Below, piece after piece: positions 30,343 through 41,320 of a stretch of DNA of 64,000 nt. Source of the DNA: Gammaproteobacteria bacterium. Its GTDB lineage: Bacteria > Pseudomonadota > Gammaproteobacteria > JASBUN01. Numbering within the stretch: the stretch's first letter is position 1; each line of letters starts with the position of its first letter. A model generated the notes under the pieces. It saw only the letters and a program-made list of their open reading frames with translations, made no database searches and was not told the DNA's origin. The stretch lies in the NCBI GenBank assembly GCA_030147845.1, contig JASBUN010000022.1:102396-166395 (forward strand), given 5' to 3'. The position numbers were made by a program, and so were the translations under genes.

Positions 30343-32283
30343 TTGAATGACATGGCTAAAAATCTAATCTTGTGGGTGATCATTGCGGTCATCCTAATGT
30401 CGGTATTCAACAGTTTTGGACCGGCGTCCAAACCGTCGCAGACCGTTACCTATTCGCAATTCATATCCGATGTGCGCAACGGACGCGTCAAATCGGTGAA
30501 AATTGATGCCGATGGGCGCACCCTTTATGGCCAGGAGTCGTCCGGACAACGTTTTATTACGTATGCCCCATTGGGCGATTCTGCCGGCATGATGAAGGAC
30601 TTGCTGAATCATAACGTCGACGTTTCGGCGTCGGCGCCCGAGAAGCAGTCGATCTGGGCGCAAATCTTCATTTCCTGGTTCCCGATGTTGTTGCTGATTG
30701 GTGTGTGGATTTTCTTCATGCGCCAGATGCAAGGCGGAGCGGGCGGTCGTGGCGCCATGTCTTTTGGCAAGAGTCGCGCGCGCATGCTGGGCGAGGATCA
30801 GGTCAAGATCACCTTCAGCGATGTCGCCGGTGTCGAAGAGGCCAAGGAAGAAGTCGCTGAATTGGTGGAATTTCTGCGTGATCCGGGCAAGTTCCAGAAG
30901 CTTGGCGGCAAAATTCCGCGCGGCGTGCTTATGGTCGGTTCGCCCGGCACCGGTAAGACGCTGCTGGCCAAGGCCATTGCCGGCGAAGCCAAAGTGCCTT
31001 TCTTTACTATTTCCGGTTCCGATTTCGTCGAAATGTTTGTCGGCGTCGGTGCGTCACGTGTGCGCGATATGTTTGATCAAGCCAAAAAACACGCGCCATG
31101 CATCATATTCATCGACGAGATCGATGCGGTCGGCCGTCACCGCGGCGCCGGTTTGGGCGGTGGTCACGACGAGCGCGAACAGACGTTGAATCAATTGCTG
31201 GTCGAGATGGACGGATTTGAGGGCAACGAGGGCGTAATCGTCATTGCCGCCACCAACCGTCCCGATGTGCTCGACCCAGCGCTGTTGCGCCCTGGGCGCT
31301 TCGATCGCCAGGTCGTGGTGCCACTGCCGGATGTGCGCGGCCGCGAGCAAATTCTGCGCGTGCATATGCGTAAAGTGCCGTTGGCGGACAACGTCAAGCC
31401 GAGCTTTATTGCGCGCGGTACACCAGGTTTCTCGGGCGCCGATTTGGCCAACCTCGTCAATGAGGCCGCCTTATTCGCTGCGCGTGCCAATAAGCGCTTA
31501 GTAACGCAGGACGATTTTGAGCGCGCCAAGGACAAGATCATGATGGGCGCCGAGCGCAAATCCATGGTCATGAGCGAAGAAGAGAAAAAGCTCACCGCGT
31601 ATCACGAAGCGGGGCACGCCATCGTCGGTTTGAGTGTGCCGTCCCATGATCCGGTATATAAGGTGACGATCATCCCGCGTGGGCGGGCATTGGGCGTAAC
31701 GATGTTTCTGCCCGAAGCCGATCGCTATAGCTACAGCAAACAGAGGCTCGAAAGCCAGCTTTGCAGCCTGTTTGGCGGCCGTATCGCCGAGCAACTGATT
31801 TTCGGTAACGAGAACGTGACCACAGGTGCGCAGAACGACATCAAACGAGCCACCGATATTGCCCGCAACATGGTGACTAAATGGGGTCTGTCGGACAAGC
31901 TGGGGCCGTTAACCTATGGCGAAGATGACGGCGAGGTGTTCTTGGGTCACACGGTGACTCAGCACAAAAATATCTCGGACAGCACGGCGCACGATATCGA
32001 CGAAGAAGTGCGCGTGATTATTGATTCGACCTATCAGCGGGCCAAGAGTATTCTCGAAGAGCATATGGACAAGCTGCACATGATGTCCGACGCGTTGATG
32101 AAGTACGAAACCATCGACGCCGATCAGATCAAAGACATCATGGATGGCAAGACGCCGCGTCCACCGGCGGAGTGGACCGATGACAGCGGAGACACCAGCG
32201 GCGGCAGTGCGACGACGCTGAGCGATGGCGGTAAAGAATCGGGTAAAAGTGGTTCGATTGGTCGTCCCGCCAGCGAGCACTAA
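30343..32283 (+). CDS. ftsH: ATP-dependent zinc metalloprotease FtsH
   Basis: Membrane-anchored AAA+ protease that degrades LpxC, sigma-32 and misassembled membrane proteins. Two N-terminal membrane spans (about residues 7-25 and 105-125) flank a periplasmic domain. The Walker A GSPGTGKT, Walker [13 protein letters not shown] and zinc-binding HEAGH motifs follow. At 646 residues it is standard. TTG 30343 is chosen because GAGGA (30331-30335) is well spaced from it; ATG 30352 (MAKNLIL, the E. coli-like start) is 17 bases away. The C-terminal tail is Ser/Gly-rich. Confidence 0.98.
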   Translation: MNDMAKNLILWVIIAVILMSVFNSFGPASKPSQTVTYSQFISDVRNGRVKSVKIDADGRTLYGQESSGQRFITYAPLGDSAGMMKDLLNHNVDVSASAPEKQSIWAQIFISWFPMLLLIGVWIFFMRQMQGGAGGRGAMSFGKSRARMLGEDQVKITFSDVAGVEEAKEEVAELVEFLRDPGKFQKLGGKIPRGVLMVGSPGTGKTLLAKAIAGEAKVPFFTISGSDFVEMFVGVGASRVRDMFDQAKKHAPCIIFIDEIDAVGRHRGAGLGGGHDEREQTLNQLLVEMDGFEGNEGVIVIAATNRPDVLDPALLRPGRFDRQVVVPLPDVRGREQILRVHMRKVPLADNVKPSFIARGTPGFSGADLANLVNEAALFAARANKRLVTQDDFERAKDKIMMGAERKSMVMSEEEKKLTAYHEAGHAIVGLSVPSHDPVYKVTIIPRGRALGVTMFLPEADRYSYSKQRLESQLCSLFGGRIAEQLIFGNENVTTGAQNDIKRATDIARNMVTKWGLSDKLGPLTYGEDDGEVFLGHTVTQHKNISDSTAHDIDEEVRVIIDSTYQRAKSILEEHMDKLHMMSDALMKYETIDADQIKDIMDGKTPRPPAEWTDDSGDTSGGSATTLSDGGKESGKSGSIGRPASEH

Positions 32284-32318
32284 CATCATCTGCGGTGGTC
32301 GGAATGTGAGCAACAAAG

Positions 32319-32347
32319 GCGAACGGCGGGGTTTCCCCGCCGTTCGC
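32319..32347. terminator. strong 13-bp hairpin between ftsH and folP
   Basis: Perfect arms GCGAACGGCGGGG (32319-32331) and CCCCGCCGTTCGC (32335-32347) have a TTT loop. There is no T-run after it, so it may act as a transcript 3' end protector, a rho-linked stop or a weak terminator, not a classical intrinsic one. It ends 32 bases before folP. Confidence 0.5.
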
Positions 32348-32378
32348 ACATTAGCCAGAAACACGCGCTATCACCACG

Positions 32379-33218
32379 ATGATTGATCAACTCGATTGCG
32401 CCGGTCACGTTTTGGATCTTTCCCGCACCCACGTGATGGGGGTGATCAATGTCACGCCGGATTCATTTTCCGACGGCGGACGTCACATCGAGCTGGACAG
32501 CGCCTTAGCGGCGGCGCGCGAGATGGTGGCGGCAGGGGCCTCGATAATCGATGTTGGTGGCGAATCAACCCGTCCGGGCGCGACACCGGTTTCGGCGGAC
32601 GAAGAGTTGCGCCGGGTGCTTCCTGTTATTGAGGCTATCGCGGACGCGCATCTTGATGCGGTGGTGTCAATCGACACCAGCAAGCCCGATGTAATGCGCG
32701 CGGCGATCGCAGCCGGCGCGGGCTTGATTAACGACGTGCGCGCGCTGCGCGTACCGGGGGCGCTGCAAGCCGCGGCCGAGTGCGAGGTTCCGGTTTGCCT
32801 GATGCATATGCGTGGCGAACCGGGCACTATGCAGGACGCCCCGCGCTATGGCGACGTCATCGATGAGGTTTGTGGGTATCTAACCGAGCGTGTACAGGCC
32901 TGCGTGGCGGTGGGTATTTCGCGATCGCGCTTGTTGTTGGACCCAGGTGTTGGTTTTGGTAAGGACCTTGATCACAATCTTAAATTGATCAAGCACTTAG
33001 GCCGAATTCGTGATATTGGGCTACCGTTGCTGGTCGGGTCGTCACGAAAGCGCATGATTGGTGAGCTTACCGGCGCGCCGATGGATCAGCGCTTGGCCGG
33101 CAGTGTCGCCGCGGCTGTGCTGGCAGCATGGCTGGGCGCATCGGTTGTTCGCGTGCATGATGTGCGCGCTACCGTCGAGGCGATCAAGGTAACCGACGCG
33201 CTGCGCGCAACGTCATAG
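32379..33218 (+). CDS. folP: dihydropteroate synthase FolP
   Basis: FolP condenses 4-aminobenzoate with the pterin diphosphate in folate synthesis and is the sulfonamide target. Family signatures are GVINVTPDSFSDGG, DVGGESTRPGA, VSIDTSKPDV and the sulfonamide-loop region GSSRKRMIG. The TIM-barrel protein has 279 residues, the usual length. It sits in the conserved ftsH-folP-glmM order. No strong Shine-Dalgarno is seen before ATG 32379. Confidence 0.97.
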   Translation: MIDQLDCAGHVLDLSRTHVMGVINVTPDSFSDGGRHIELDSALAAAREMVAAGASIIDVGGESTRPGATPVSADEELRRVLPVIEAIADAHLDAVVSIDTSKPDVMRAAIAAGAGLINDVRALRVPGALQAAAECEVPVCLMHMRGEPGTMQDAPRYGDVIDEVCGYLTERVQACVAVGISRSRLLLDPGVGFGKDLDHNLKLIKHLGRIRDIGLPLLVGSSRKRMIGELTGAPMDQRLAGSVAAAVLAAWLGASVVRVHDVRATVEAIKVTDALRATS

Positions 33219-33249
33219 CGACGGCTGTAATGGCATGGCCGGTACGGCG

Positions 33250-33281
33250 CGGTCTGTACAGCATCACGGTCTGCACAGCAT
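33250..33281. repeat. 17-bp-period direct repeat upstream of glmM
   Basis: CGGTCTGTACAGCAT (33250-33264) is followed by CGGTCTGCACAGCAT (33267-33281), 14 of 15 bases identical. It lies directly before the candidate glmM promoter, where a regulator could bind. Function unknown. Confidence 0.5.
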
Positions 33282-33285
33282 ATGG

Positions 33286-33313
33286 TTGCGCCGGATCGTG
33301 TTCGCCATACAAT
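33286..33313 (+). promoter_or_regulatory. candidate glmM promoter
   Basis: -10 TACAAT (33308-33313) lies 16 bases after TTGCGC (33286-33291). It is 32 bases before the chosen glmM start, inside the 126-base gap after folP. Confidence 0.4.
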
Positions 33314-33344
33314 TTGACCATCGGCATGAAAGGGAGTGGCGAAG

Positions 33345-34709
33345 GTGGAGAGAAAATATTTTGGTACCGATGGCATTCGCGGTAATGTCGGCAACTATCC
33401 GATCACACCTGATTTTATGCTCAAGCTCGGCTGGGCCGCAGGCCGGGTGCTCGGACGCGGTGGCCGTGGTAAGGTGCTGATCGGAAAGGACACGCGTATT
33501 TCAGGTTATATGTTTGAGTCGGCGCTCGAAGCCGGCTTATCGGCCGCCGGCGTCGATATTCGTCTGCTCGGCCCGATGCCGACACCCGGTATCGCGTATC
33601 TAACGCGAACCTTGCGCGCCAACGCCGGCATCGTTATCAGCGCTTCGCACAATCCGCATTACGACAATGGCATTAAATTTTTCTCCGCCGAGGGCACTAA
33701 ACTTCCCGACGAGGTCGAGATGGCCATCGAGGCCGAGCTGGACCGCGATATGACCACGGTGGCTTCGGTCAAGCTCGGTAAAGCCAAACGGGTGGATGAT
33801 GCGGCCGGACGCTATATCGAATTCTGCAAAAGTACCGTCGGCACGGGCATCAGCCTCGCCGGCATGAAGATTGTGGTCGATTGCGCCAACGGCGCCACCT
33901 ACTACGTCGCACCGAAAGTGTTTGATGAACTCGGTGCCGAGGTGCACACCATTGGCGCCAGCCCCGACGGTATCAATATCAATGACAAATTCGGTTCGAC
34001 CAGCCCGGACAATATCTGCGCGGCGGTTGTGCAGCAGGGTGCGGATTTGGGTATCGCCCTGGATGGCGATGGCGACCGCGTTATCATGGTTGATCATCGC
34101 GGCGAGATCGTTGACGGTGACGAGTTGCTTTATATTATCGCCAGCCAACGCCACTTGGCCGGCAACTCCGTCGTTGGCGTAGTCGGCACGGTGATGAGCA
34201 ATCTCGGGCTGGAGCGCGCGCTTGAGGCGCTGCAAATTCCTTTTCAACGCGCCGCGGTTGGCGATCGTTACGTGATTGAGTGCATGCGCCGCGACCAATG
34301 GACGCTGGGTGGTGAATCGTCTGGTCATATTATTTGTCTTGATCGCACCACAACGGGTGATGGCATCGTCTCGGCTTTGCAGGTGCTGGCGGCTGTGTCT
34401 ACGTCCGGACGTTCGCTGCACGAGCTTAAGTCGGGCATGAGTAAATATCCTCAGACCATGATCAACGTACGTCTGAGTGCGCGCTTTGATCTCGAGACGT
34501 CCCGACCGATCCGGGCCGCGGTGACGCAGGTGGAGAAAGTGCTGGGCGCCCGTGGCCGAGTACTGCTGCGTCCTTCCGGAACGGAGCCAGTCGTGCGCGT
34601 CATGATTGAGGGCGAAGACGCCGAGCAGGTGCAAAAACTTGCCGAGCAACTCGCCGAAGTGGTGCGCAATACGGTCGGTGGCCCGGCGCAAATGGCGGCG
34701 GAAAATTGA
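33345..34709 (+). CDS. glmM: phosphoglucosamine mutase GlmM
   Basis: GlmM interconverts glucosamine-6-phosphate and glucosamine-1-phosphate on the way to UDP-GlcNAc for peptidoglycan and LPS. The active-site phosphoserine loop [19 protein letters not shown], metal loop DGDGDR, sugar loop GGESSGH and phosphate loop RPSGTEP are all present. GTG 33345 is preferred because AAGGGAG (33330-33336) is eight bases upstream and the product starts [16 protein letters not shown] 33336 would add three residues but overlaps the ribosome site. Length is 454 residues. Confidence 0.97.
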   Translation: MERKYFGTDGIRGNVGNYPITPDFMLKLGWAAGRVLGRGGRGKVLIGKDTRISGYMFESALEAGLSAAGVDIRLLGPMPTPGIAYLTRTLRANAGIVISASHNPHYDNGIKFFSAEGTKLPDEVEMAIEAELDRDMTTVASVKLGKAKRVDDAAGRYIEFCKSTVGTGISLAGMKIVVDCANGATYYVAPKVFDELGAEVHTIGASPDGININDKFGSTSPDNICAAVVQQGADLGIALDGDGDRVIMVDHRGEIVDGDELLYIIASQRHLAGNSVVGVVGTVMSNLGLERALEALQIPFQRAAVGDRYVIECMRRDQWTLGGESSGHIICLDRTTTGDGIVSALQVLAAVSTSGRSLHELKSGMSKYPQTMINVRLSARFDLETSRPIRAAVTQVEKVLGARGRVLLRPSGTEPVVRVMIEGEDAEQVQKLAEQLAEVVRNTVGGPAQMAAEN

Positions 34710-34781
34710 TTTATCGGCGCCTGACCGGTAAGCTTGCCGGCGTTTTTGGTGGTCTTTTGCACGTAACCCGGAGAGAAATGC

Positions 34782-35534
34782 ATGCGAGGTAAATTAGTTG
34801 CCGGTAACTGGAAGATGAATGGTTCGCTGGCCAGTGTCCGGGAGCTGATCGATGGCATTAATCGCGGCATGGACACTATACAGTCCGCCGGTGTCGCCGT
34901 ATGTCCGCCGGCGGTCTATATCCCCGAAGTGGCCGCACGCATCGGTGGCGGACGACTGGCGCTCGGAGCCCAGAACATAGGTGATCAGGACGGCGGCGCA
35001 TTTACCGGCGAAATAGCCGGCAGCATGTTACGCGATTTCGGCTGTCGCTACGCGGTGGTCGGCCATTCCGAACGCCGTAGCATTTATGCGGAATCCGATC
35101 AGCTGGTTGCGCGGCGCTTTGCTGCGGCACGGCGTGCGGGGCTGGTGCCGATACTGTGCGTCGGCGAGCTACTTGAAGAGCGCGAACAGGGTTTCACCGA
35201 GGCTGTCGTCGGACGTCAGCTGGATGCGGTGATCGAGTTAGAAGGGATAGCGGGTTTCGCCGACGCTGTGGTCGCCTATGAGCCGGTGTGGGCCATCGGT
35301 ACGGGTAGAACCGCCAGTCCGGACCAAGCGCAGGAAGTGCATGCGTTTATTCGGCGAAAACTCGCTGATATGGATGCCGGGATTGCCGACCGGCTCATCA
35401 TCCAGTATGGCGGTAGCGTAAAAGGTGCCAATGCCGCGGAACTATTTTCCATGCAGGATATAGACGGCGGTTTGATTGGTGGAGCATCGCTGGATGCGGG
35501 TGAATTTCTAGCGATTTGCAAAGCGGCGGATTAA
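34782..35534 (+). CDS. tpiA: triosephosphate isomerase TpiA
   Basis: Interconverts dihydroxyacetone phosphate and glyceraldehyde 3-phosphate. The substrate lysine (AGNWKMNG), catalytic histidine (VVGHSERR), catalytic glutamate ([11 protein letters not shown]) and phosphate-binding YGGSV are all visible. At 250 residues it is standard. GGAG (34770-34773) supports ATG 34782. secG starts 13 bases after the stop, so the two genes are probably co-transcribed, as in E. coli relatives. Confidence 0.98.
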   Translation: MRGKLVAGNWKMNGSLASVRELIDGINRGMDTIQSAGVAVCPPAVYIPEVAARIGGGRLALGAQNIGDQDGGAFTGEIAGSMLRDFGCRYAVVGHSERRSIYAESDQLVARRFAAARRAGLVPILCVGELLEEREQGFTEAVVGRQLDAVIELEGIAGFADAVVAYEPVWAIGTGRTASPDQAQEVHAFIRRKLADMDAGIADRLIIQYGGSVKGANAAELFSMQDIDGGLIGGASLDAGEFLAICKAAD

Positions 35535-35547
35535 AGGCGAAAACTCG

Positions 35548-35961
35548 ATGCAGACTCTGTTGATGATTGTCTACGTGCTGCTGGCGATTGCGTTGATCGC
35601 TTTGATTTTGATGCAGCATGGTAAGGGTGCCGACGCCGGAGCAGCGTTTGGCAGTGGCGCATCGGCAACGGTTTTTGGCGCCAGTGGCTCGTCGTCATTT
35701 TTGAGCCGTGGCACAGCAATACTGGCGACGCTGTTTTTTGTGCTAAGTCTGGTATTGGCTATCATGGCCAATCGGCAGGCTAAACACGACAGCGTGGTAG
35801 CGGGACCGCCGGGCGCGCCGGTGAAGACGGCGCCGGCTGGTTCAGGCACGGCGGGCGGCAAGGCGTCCGCTCCTGCGGCGCCGAGCACGGCACCTGCTGT
35901 TCCGGCACCGCCGAGCGACGTACCATCGGCGCCGGCAAAGCCCGCTTCGCCAAACAAATAG
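35548..35961 (+). CDS. secG: protein translocase subunit SecG
   Basis: Small auxiliary subunit of the SecYEG translocon. Two membrane spans (about residues 3-22 and 55-73) flank the conserved [18 protein letters not shown] loop. The C-terminal tail after residue 80 is about 57 residues of Ala, Pro, Gly and Lys, longer than in E. coli SecG and of low complexity. Total length is 137 residues. It is followed by tRNA-Leu and nuoA, the conserved order. Confidence 0.95.
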   Translation: MQTLLMIVYVLLAIALIALILMQHGKGADAGAAFGSGASATVFGASGSSSFLSRGTAILATLFFVLSLVLAIMANRQAKHDSVVAGPPGAPVKTAPAGSGTAGGKASAPAAPSTAPAVPAPPSDVPSAPAKPASPNK

Positions 35962-36015
35962 GCCGTCTGTTTCCTATGGCGCGGAAGTAGTACAATGCCC
36001 GCGCTCTTTCCTATT

Positions 36016-36100
36016 GCCGATGTGGTGGAATTGGTAGACACGCCGTCTTGAGGGGGCGGTGGCGCAAGCTGTGCCGGTTCGAGTCCGGCCATCGGCACCA
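36016..36100 (+). tRNA. tRNA-Leu (anticodon GAG)
   Basis: An 85-nt class II tRNA from GCCGATG to CATCGGCACCA. The CCA is encoded. The anticodon stem CCGTC/GGCGG holds the loop TTGAGGG, giving anticodon GAG for CUC/CUU leucine codons. The T-arm GCCGGTTCGAGTCCGGC is perfect and a variable arm follows the anticodon stem. Its place between secG and nuoA is conserved in gammaproteobacteria. Confidence 0.98.
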
Positions 36101-36598
36101 TTACGATTCAGGATGCCCTGAGTTATTCGTTCGTGAAGATAAGGCGACGCGGAAAGCAAACAAGCCCGGTTTACGCGCAGCAAATGAATATCGTGAGCTG
36201 CGCCTAACACGGCAACGCAACCTTAGCGGGTTAAGCAACGCCCGTTTAGATTTGTTCCACGTTTGATTTACATTCCCCGATGTGCGGCACGCCAGCGTTA
36301 TTGATGCGGACGCGTTCGTTTTCGCTTGAACGATTTCTCGATTTGAATGCCGTTCGATAACGCCGCGACGGCGTTGCCCCTTGTTCCTATGCACATATTT
36401 TCATTCGTGCAAAGCGCAGTAATTCCAACCTCGCTACCACGTTGAGGGTATGGCAAAAACTTGACAGAATTGAGCCGATTGCCCTAGACTGCTGCGCACA
36501 GATCGATTCGTCAGAAGCCTCCAAAAACATAACGATACAAGCTGGCCCGTACTTGCGCCGCGCTTTCGACGAAGGCTAAACGGGGGGAGGAGAGCGGC
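36101..36598. other. intergenic region between tRNA-Leu and nuoA
   Basis: About 500 bases with no convincing gene. A short hairpin TCAGG/CCTGA follows the tRNA (36107-36120). A longer inverted repeat GCGCAGC/GCTGCGC (36175-36181 and 36197-36203) may be structural. The nuo promoter lies at 36461-36490. The stretch 36210-36450 shows nothing I can identify. Confidence 0.5.
36461..36490 (+). promoter_or_regulatory. promoter of the main nuo operon
   Basis: A consensus -35 TTGACA (36461-36466) and -10 TAGACT (36485-36490) are separated by 18 bases. The expected start near 36497 gives a leader of about 100 bases ending in the strong ribosome site GGGGGGAGGAG before nuoA. Confidence 0.7.
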
Positions 36599-36955
36599 AT
36601 GCTAGAAAACTATCTGCCCATCTTGGTTTTTATCGCCATCGGTATCCTGTTTGGTGTCGGACCGATGATGGCGGGTTACATCCTCTCACCCCAGCGTCCA
36701 AACAGCGCCAAGCTGTCACCCTATGAATGTGGTTTCGAAGCCTTCGAAGATTCACGCATGGCTTTCGACGTGCGCTACTATCTCGTCGCTATACTCTTCA
36801 TCTTGTTCGATCTGGAGATTGCGTTTCTGTTTCCGTGGGCCGTGGTGTTGAACAAGCTCGGCTGGTTTGGATTTAACGCTATGATGGTCTTCCTGGGTAT
36901 CTTGGTCATCGGCTTCATCTATGAGTGGAAACGGGGAGCCCTGGAATGGGAATAG
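36599..36955 (+). CDS. nuoA: NADH-quinone oxidoreductase subunit A
   Basis: Three-span membrane subunit of the complex I heel, next to the quinone chamber. The conserved loop [12 protein letters not shown] with its cysteine and the acidic helix motif [15 protein letters not shown] are present. Length is 118 residues. A very strong ribosome site GGGGGGAGGAG precedes ATG 36599. First gene of a complete nuoABCDEFGHIJKLMN operon; its end overlaps the nuoB start. Confidence 0.98.
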   Translation: MLENYLPILVFIAIGILFGVGPMMAGYILSPQRPNSAKLSPYECGFEAFEDSRMAFDVRYYLVAILFILFDLEIAFLFPWAVVLNKLGWFGFNAMMVFLGILVIGFIYEWKRGALEWE

Positions 36956-37422
36956 AGGGCATTCTCGACAAGGGCTGGGTTACCACTAGCGCTGACAAGC
37001 TGATCAACTGGGCGCGCACCGGTTCCATGTGGCCGATGACCTTTGGTTTGGCCTGCTGCGCGGTGGAAATGATGCACGCGGGTGCGTCGCGCTACGACCT
37101 GGACCGTTTTGGCATCATTTTCCGTCCCAGCCCTCGTCAGTCCGACGTCATGATCGTGGCCGGCACGTTGTGTAACAAAATGGCCCCGGCGCTACGCAAG
37201 GTTTACGAGCAAATGGCCGAGCCGCGTTGGGTGATTTCCATGGGGTCTTGTGCCAACGGTGGTGGCTACTATCACTATTCTTATTCCGTCGTTCGCGGCT
37301 GCGACCGGATCGTCCCGGTTGATATCTACGTACCTGGTTGCCCACCCACTGCCGAAGCGCTGTTGTACGGAATCATCCAGTTGCAGAACAAAATCAAGCG
37401 CACCAACACGATTGCACGCTGA
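36946..37422 (+). CDS. nuoB: NADH-quinone oxidoreductase subunit B
   Basis: Carries the terminal [4Fe-4S] cluster N2 that passes electrons to quinone. All four ligands are present: Cys37 and Cys38 ([10 protein letters not shown]), Cys102 (MGSCANGGG) and Cys132 (VPGCPPTAE). Length is 158 residues. ATG 36946 gives the conserved MGIEG start, with GGGGAG upstream; the open frame begins 21 bases earlier inside nuoA. It is the intact reference for the degenerate NuoB-like part of the fusion at 20.8-22.6 kb. Confidence 0.98.
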   Translation: MGIEGILDKGWVTTSADKLINWARTGSMWPMTFGLACCAVEMMHAGASRYDLDRFGIIFRPSPRQSDVMIVAGTLCNKMAPALRKVYEQMAEPRWVISMGSCANGGGYYHYSYSVVRGCDRIVPVDIYVPGCPPTAEALLYGIIQLQNKIKRTNTIAR

Positions 37423-37432
37423 CCGGGATTAG

Positions 37433-38137
37433 ATGATGGCGGCTTCCAAAGCCCTTGAGGCACAACTTGCTCGGCATTTTGGCGAGCGTCTATTGCACAG
37501 CGAAGTGGCCCACGATCAAGTCACCATAGAGGTGGCTCCCGATGATTTGATCTCGATGTGCGTGCAGTTGCGCGACGAGGCAGCATTCGGTTTCGAGTGC
37601 CTCATGGACGTATGCGGAGTCGACTACGCGGCCTACGGGCAAACCGAGTGGGCGACTGAGGATTCGAGCGCCACGGGTTTTAGCCGTGGGGTCGACCGCA
37701 AACTGTTCAACGATACGGATGCTGCTGTGGCAGGTCGGCGTTACGCCGCGGTGTATCATCTATTGTCGCTGGCGAACAACCATCGCCTGCGTGTTCGTGT
37801 TTATGCGCGCGACGATCAGTTTCCGCTGTTGGATTCAGTCACCAGTGTTTGGAGTTCGGCCGATTGGTATGAACGCGAAGCGTTCGACCTGTTCGGCATT
37901 GTATTCGACGGACACCCGGATCTGCGTCGCCTGCTCACCGATTATGGCTTTATCGGGCATCCGTTCCGCAAAGATTTTCCTCTCAGTGGTCATGTCGAGG
38001 TGCGTTACGATCCCGACAAAGGCCGCGTGATTTATCAGCCTGTGAGTATCGAACCGCGCGTGTTGGTGCCGCGCGTGATTCGCCACGATCATCGGTATGA
38101 AGTCCAGTCACCTCAGGAGAAATCACCAGATGCCTGA
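37433..38137 (+). CDS. nuoC: NADH-quinone oxidoreductase subunit C
   Basis: 30-kDa peripheral subunit that braces NuoD and NuoB. The signature [21 protein letters not shown] and the following [17 protein letters not shown] segment are intact. Length is 234 residues, separate from NuoD rather than fused as in E. coli. Tandem ATGs at 37433 and 37436 leave the start uncertain by one residue. It overlaps nuoD by eight bases. Confidence 0.97.
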   Translation: MMAASKALEAQLARHFGERLLHSEVAHDQVTIEVAPDDLISMCVQLRDEAAFGFECLMDVCGVDYAAYGQTEWATEDSSATGFSRGVDRKLFNDTDAAVAGRRYAAVYHLLSLANNHRLRVRVYARDDQFPLLDSVTSVWSSADWYEREAFDLFGIVFDGHPDLRRLLTDYGFIGHPFRKDFPLSGHVEVRYDPDKGRVIYQPVSIEPRVLVPRVIRHDHRYEVQSPQEKSPDA

Positions 38138-39383
38138 GCTGCGCAATCTAACCTTGAATTTTGGCCCGCAACATCCGGCGGCACACGGGGTTTTGCGTCT
38201 GGTGCTGGAAATGGACGGCGAAGTCATTCAGCGCGCCGATCCGCACATTGGACTGCTGCATCGCGCTACCGAAAAGTTGGCGGAGAGTAAACCGTACAAT
38301 CAAAGCATCGGCTACATGGACCGGCTCGACTACGTCTCGATGATGTGTAATGAGCATGGTTACGTACTTGCCATCGAGAAATTGCTTGGCGTTACGCCGC
38401 CGATCCGCGCACAGTACATCCGCGTCATGTTCGATGAAATCACGCGAATACTGAATCATCTCCTATGGCTGGGCGCGCACGCGCTGGATGTCGGCGCCAT
38501 GACGGTATTTCTGTACGCATTTCGCGAACGGGAAGATCTGATGGATTGCTATGAAGCGGTTTCCGGCGCTCGCATGCATGCGACCTACTATCGACCGGGC
38601 GGCGTGTACCGTGATTTGCCCGAGCGTATGCCGCAGCATGAGAAAAGCCGTTGGCGTACGGATAAGGACGTTGCGCGGCTGAATTCGGACCGCCAGGGAT
38701 CGCTGTTGGATTTCATCGAACGTTTTACCGAGCGTTTTCCGGGCTACGTGGATGAGTATGAATCTTTGCTCACCGAGAATCGCATTTGGAAACAACGTAC
38801 AGTAGGCGTTGGTGTGGTATCGCCCGAACGAGCTTTGCAGCTCGGATTCTCGGGCCCCATGCTGCGCGCATCGGGTGTCGAGTGGGATCTGCGTCGCAAG
38901 CAACCTTATGAAGTCTACGACCGTATGGACTTCGATATTCCTGTTGGAAGTAACGGTGATAGCTATGACCGTTACTTGGTGCGGGTCGAGGAAATGCGCC
39001 AGTCCAACCGTATCGTGCGCCAGTGCGTCGATTGGCTGCGCGACAATCCAGGTCCGGTCATTCTTAACGACCATAAGATCACGCCGCCCAGCCGTGTCGA
39101 TATGAAAGATGACATGGAGGCTTTGATACATCACTTCAAATTGTTTACGGAAGGCTATTGCTTACCGGAAGGCGAAGCGTACGCCGCAGTTGAACATCCG
39201 AAGGGCGAGTTCGGCGCCTATCTGATTTCTGACGGCGCCAATAAGCCTTATCGGCTCAAGATTCGCGCGCCGGGATTCGCGCATTTGGCAGCATTGAACG
39301 AAATGGTTAGCGGCCACATGTTGGCCGACGTAGTGACCATCATTGGTAGTCAGGATATCGTTTTCGGCGAGGTTGACCGATGA
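38130..39383 (+). CDS. nuoD: NADH-quinone oxidoreductase subunit D
   Basis: 49-kDa subunit forming the quinone site with NuoB and NuoH. The quinone-site motif [10 protein letters not shown] (His15 and His19) and the later LLHRATEKL and [15 protein letters not shown] segments are intact. ATG 38130 is chosen because AGGAGA (38115-38120) precedes it and the conserved start [13 protein letters not shown] follows; the open frame begins 33 bases earlier in nuoC. Length is 417 residues. The stop overlaps nuoE by four bases. Confidence 0.98.
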   Translation: MPELRNLTLNFGPQHPAAHGVLRLVLEMDGEVIQRADPHIGLLHRATEKLAESKPYNQSIGYMDRLDYVSMMCNEHGYVLAIEKLLGVTPPIRAQYIRVMFDEITRILNHLLWLGAHALDVGAMTVFLYAFREREDLMDCYEAVSGARMHATYYRPGGVYRDLPERMPQHEKSRWRTDKDVARLNSDRQGSLLDFIERFTERFPGYVDEYESLLTENRIWKQRTVGVGVVSPERALQLGFSGPMLRASGVEWDLRRKQPYEVYDRMDFDIPVGSNGDSYDRYLVRVEEMRQSNRIVRQCVDWLRDNPGPVILNDHKITPPSRVDMKDDMEALIHHFKLFTEGYCLPEGEAYAAVEHPKGEFGAYLISDGANKPYRLKIRAPGFAHLAALNEMVSGHMLADVVTIIGSQDIVFGEVDR

Positions 39384-39889
39384 GCAGTCAGGCGGAGCCG
39401 CGAAACGAAGCGTATGTTCTTTCGAACGCAGCGCGCGCCGAGATCGATCGCTGGATCGCCAAGTATCCGGCCGACCAAAAGCAGGCGGCAGTGATGGCGG
39501 CATTGCGTACTGTGCAGCAGGAGCATGACGGCTGGTTGAGTCAGGCCTGTCTTGATGCCGTGGCCGATTACCTCGATATGCCGATGATTGCGGTGTATGA
39601 AGTGGCGACCTTTTATACGATGTACGAACTCGCGCCGGTGGGCCGGCACAAGATCTGCGTGTGCAACAGTATCTCGTGTATGCTGCGTGGCTCGGAGCAA
39701 ATCATCGAATATCTCAAAGAGAAACTAAACGTTGATCTGGGTGAAGTGACCGCGGACGGAAAATTCAGCGTTAAAAGGGTAGAGTGTCTCGGCGCCTGCG
39801 TCGGTGCGCCGATGTTTATGATTGGTCATACTTACTACGAAGATCTTACTCCCGAAAAAATAGACCAAATATTGGACGAACTGGAATGA
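39380..39889 (+). CDS. nuoE: NADH-quinone oxidoreductase subunit E
   Basis: 24-kDa subunit of the NADH module with the off-path [2Fe-2S] cluster N1a. Thioredoxin-like fold with ligands in VCNSISCML and [10 protein letters not shown]. The [17 protein letters not shown] segment is diagnostic. Length is 169 residues. It starts within the nuoD stop (ATGA). 125 bases without an obvious feature separate it from nuoF. Confidence 0.98.
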   Translation: MSSQAEPRNEAYVLSNAARAEIDRWIAKYPADQKQAAVMAALRTVQQEHDGWLSQACLDAVADYLDMPMIAVYEVATFYTMYELAPVGRHKICVCNSISCMLRGSEQIIEYLKEKLNVDLGEVTADGKFSVKRVECLGACVGAPMFMIGHTYYEDLTPEKIDQILDELE

Positions 39890-40014
39890 CGCCGCACTTT
39901 GAGCGGACGGCGTATCCGTGATACTCACGGCAAAATTCGTTAAAAGGGCGCATGGATGCGACAAATCATTGAGGGGCGCGGTTGCCGGCGCGGCAATCGC
40001 ACGCGGAGCAAGTC

Positions 40015-41289
40015 ATGGTGAACGAGGTAAGCTTTAAGAATTTGCAGCAAGAGCGGCCGTGGACACTGGACGTCTATGAACGTAGCGGCGGCTATGAAGT
40101 GTTGCGGAGCATTATCGCCGGCGCTATGACGCCGGAAGCCATTATCGAACAGCTCAAGCTTTCGGCGCTGCGCGGTCGCGGAGGCGCGGGATTCCCGACC
40201 GGCGTCAAGTGGAGCTTCATGCAGCGTAATGCGCCGGGGCAAAAGTATATTGTCTGCAATTCTGACGAAGGCGAGCCAGGTACCTGCAAGGACCGCGACA
40301 TCCTGCGCTACAACCCACATGCGCTGATCGAAGGCATGATCATCGCCGGCTATACCATCGGCGCGAGCGTTGGATATAACTATATCCGCGGTGAGTTTTA
40401 CGAACCCTACGAACGTTTCGAAGCTGCGCTGGAGGAGGCTCGAGCTTCGGGGTATTTGGGACGTAACATCCTCGGCAGCGATTTCGATTTTGAGCTGCAT
40501 ACACACTTGGGCGCCGGCGCTTACATATGCGGGGAAGAGACCGCACTGCTTGAGTCGCTCGAGGGCAAAAAAGGCATGCCGCGATTCAAACCGCCGTTTC
40601 CAGCCAGCTACGGCCTTTTTGGGCGGCCCACGACAATCAATAACACCGAATCACTGGCCTCCGTCCCGGAGATTTTACGCAAGGGTGGACAGTGGTTTTT
40701 GGATATTGGTAAGCCCAATAACGGCGGCCCGAAAATATTTTGCGTAACCGGACATGTGAATCGGCCAGGTAATTTCGAAGTGCCTTTGGGAATGCCGTTC
40801 GCCGAGCTGTTGGAAATGGCCGGCGGCATACGCGCGGGGCACAGCCTGAAGGCCGTCATACCCGGTGGCTCGTCGGTGCCGGTGTTGCCCGGCGAAGTAA
40901 TGATGGGCGTCAATATGGATTATGACTCTATTTCCAAGGCCGGTTCCATGCTCGGTTCCGGCGCAGTGATTGTCATGGACGACACCACTTGCATGGTCAA
41001 GGCATTGGAAAATTTGTCCCACTTTTATATGGAAGAGTCCTGCGGTCAGTGTACGCCATGCCGAGAGGGCACGGGATGGTTGGCTCGTGTCATTCATCGC
41101 ATTGAGCACGGCATGGGTCGACCGGAGGATTTGGACATGCTCGATAGCGTGGCCGGCAAAATTGGAGGGCGCACGATCTGTGCGCTCGGAGATGCAGCGG
41201 CTATGCCGGTGCAGAGTTTCATCAAACATTTTCGCCACGAGTTCGAGCACCACATCGAACACAAGACATGCATGGTAACGAACGCGTAG
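40015..41289 (+). CDS. nuoF: NADH-quinone oxidoreductase subunit F
   Basis: 51-kDa subunit with NADH and FMN sites and cluster N3. The glycine-rich [14 protein letters not shown] and [14 protein letters not shown] segments bind nucleotide and flavin; the cluster ligands are in [13 protein letters not shown] and [10 protein letters not shown] 40015 has GGAG nine bases upstream and gives 424 residues; the open frame begins at 39982. It sits between nuoE and nuoG as usual. Confidence 0.98.
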   Translation: MVNEVSFKNLQQERPWTLDVYERSGGYEVLRSIIAGAMTPEAIIEQLKLSALRGRGGAGFPTGVKWSFMQRNAPGQKYIVCNSDEGEPGTCKDRDILRYNPHALIEGMIIAGYTIGASVGYNYIRGEFYEPYERFEAALEEARASGYLGRNILGSDFDFELHTHLGAGAYICGEETALLESLEGKKGMPRFKPPFPASYGLFGRPTTINNTESLASVPEILRKGGQWFLDIGKPNNGGPKIFCVTGHVNRPGNFEVPLGMPFAELLEMAGGIRAGHSLKAVIPGGSSVPVLPGEVMMGVNMDYDSISKAGSMLGSGAVIVMDDTTCMVKALENLSHFYMEESCGQCTPCREGTGWLARVIHRIEHGMGRPEDLDMLDSVAGKIGGRTICALGDAAAMPVQSFIKHFRHEFEHHIEHKTCMVTNA

Positions 41290-41320
41290 CGGCTGGCGAC
41301 CGGTTGCCAGGATAGCGGAT

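Noticed and set aside
36048..36266. 72-residue frame overlapping tRNA-Leu
   Set aside because: Begins inside the tRNA and has no motif.
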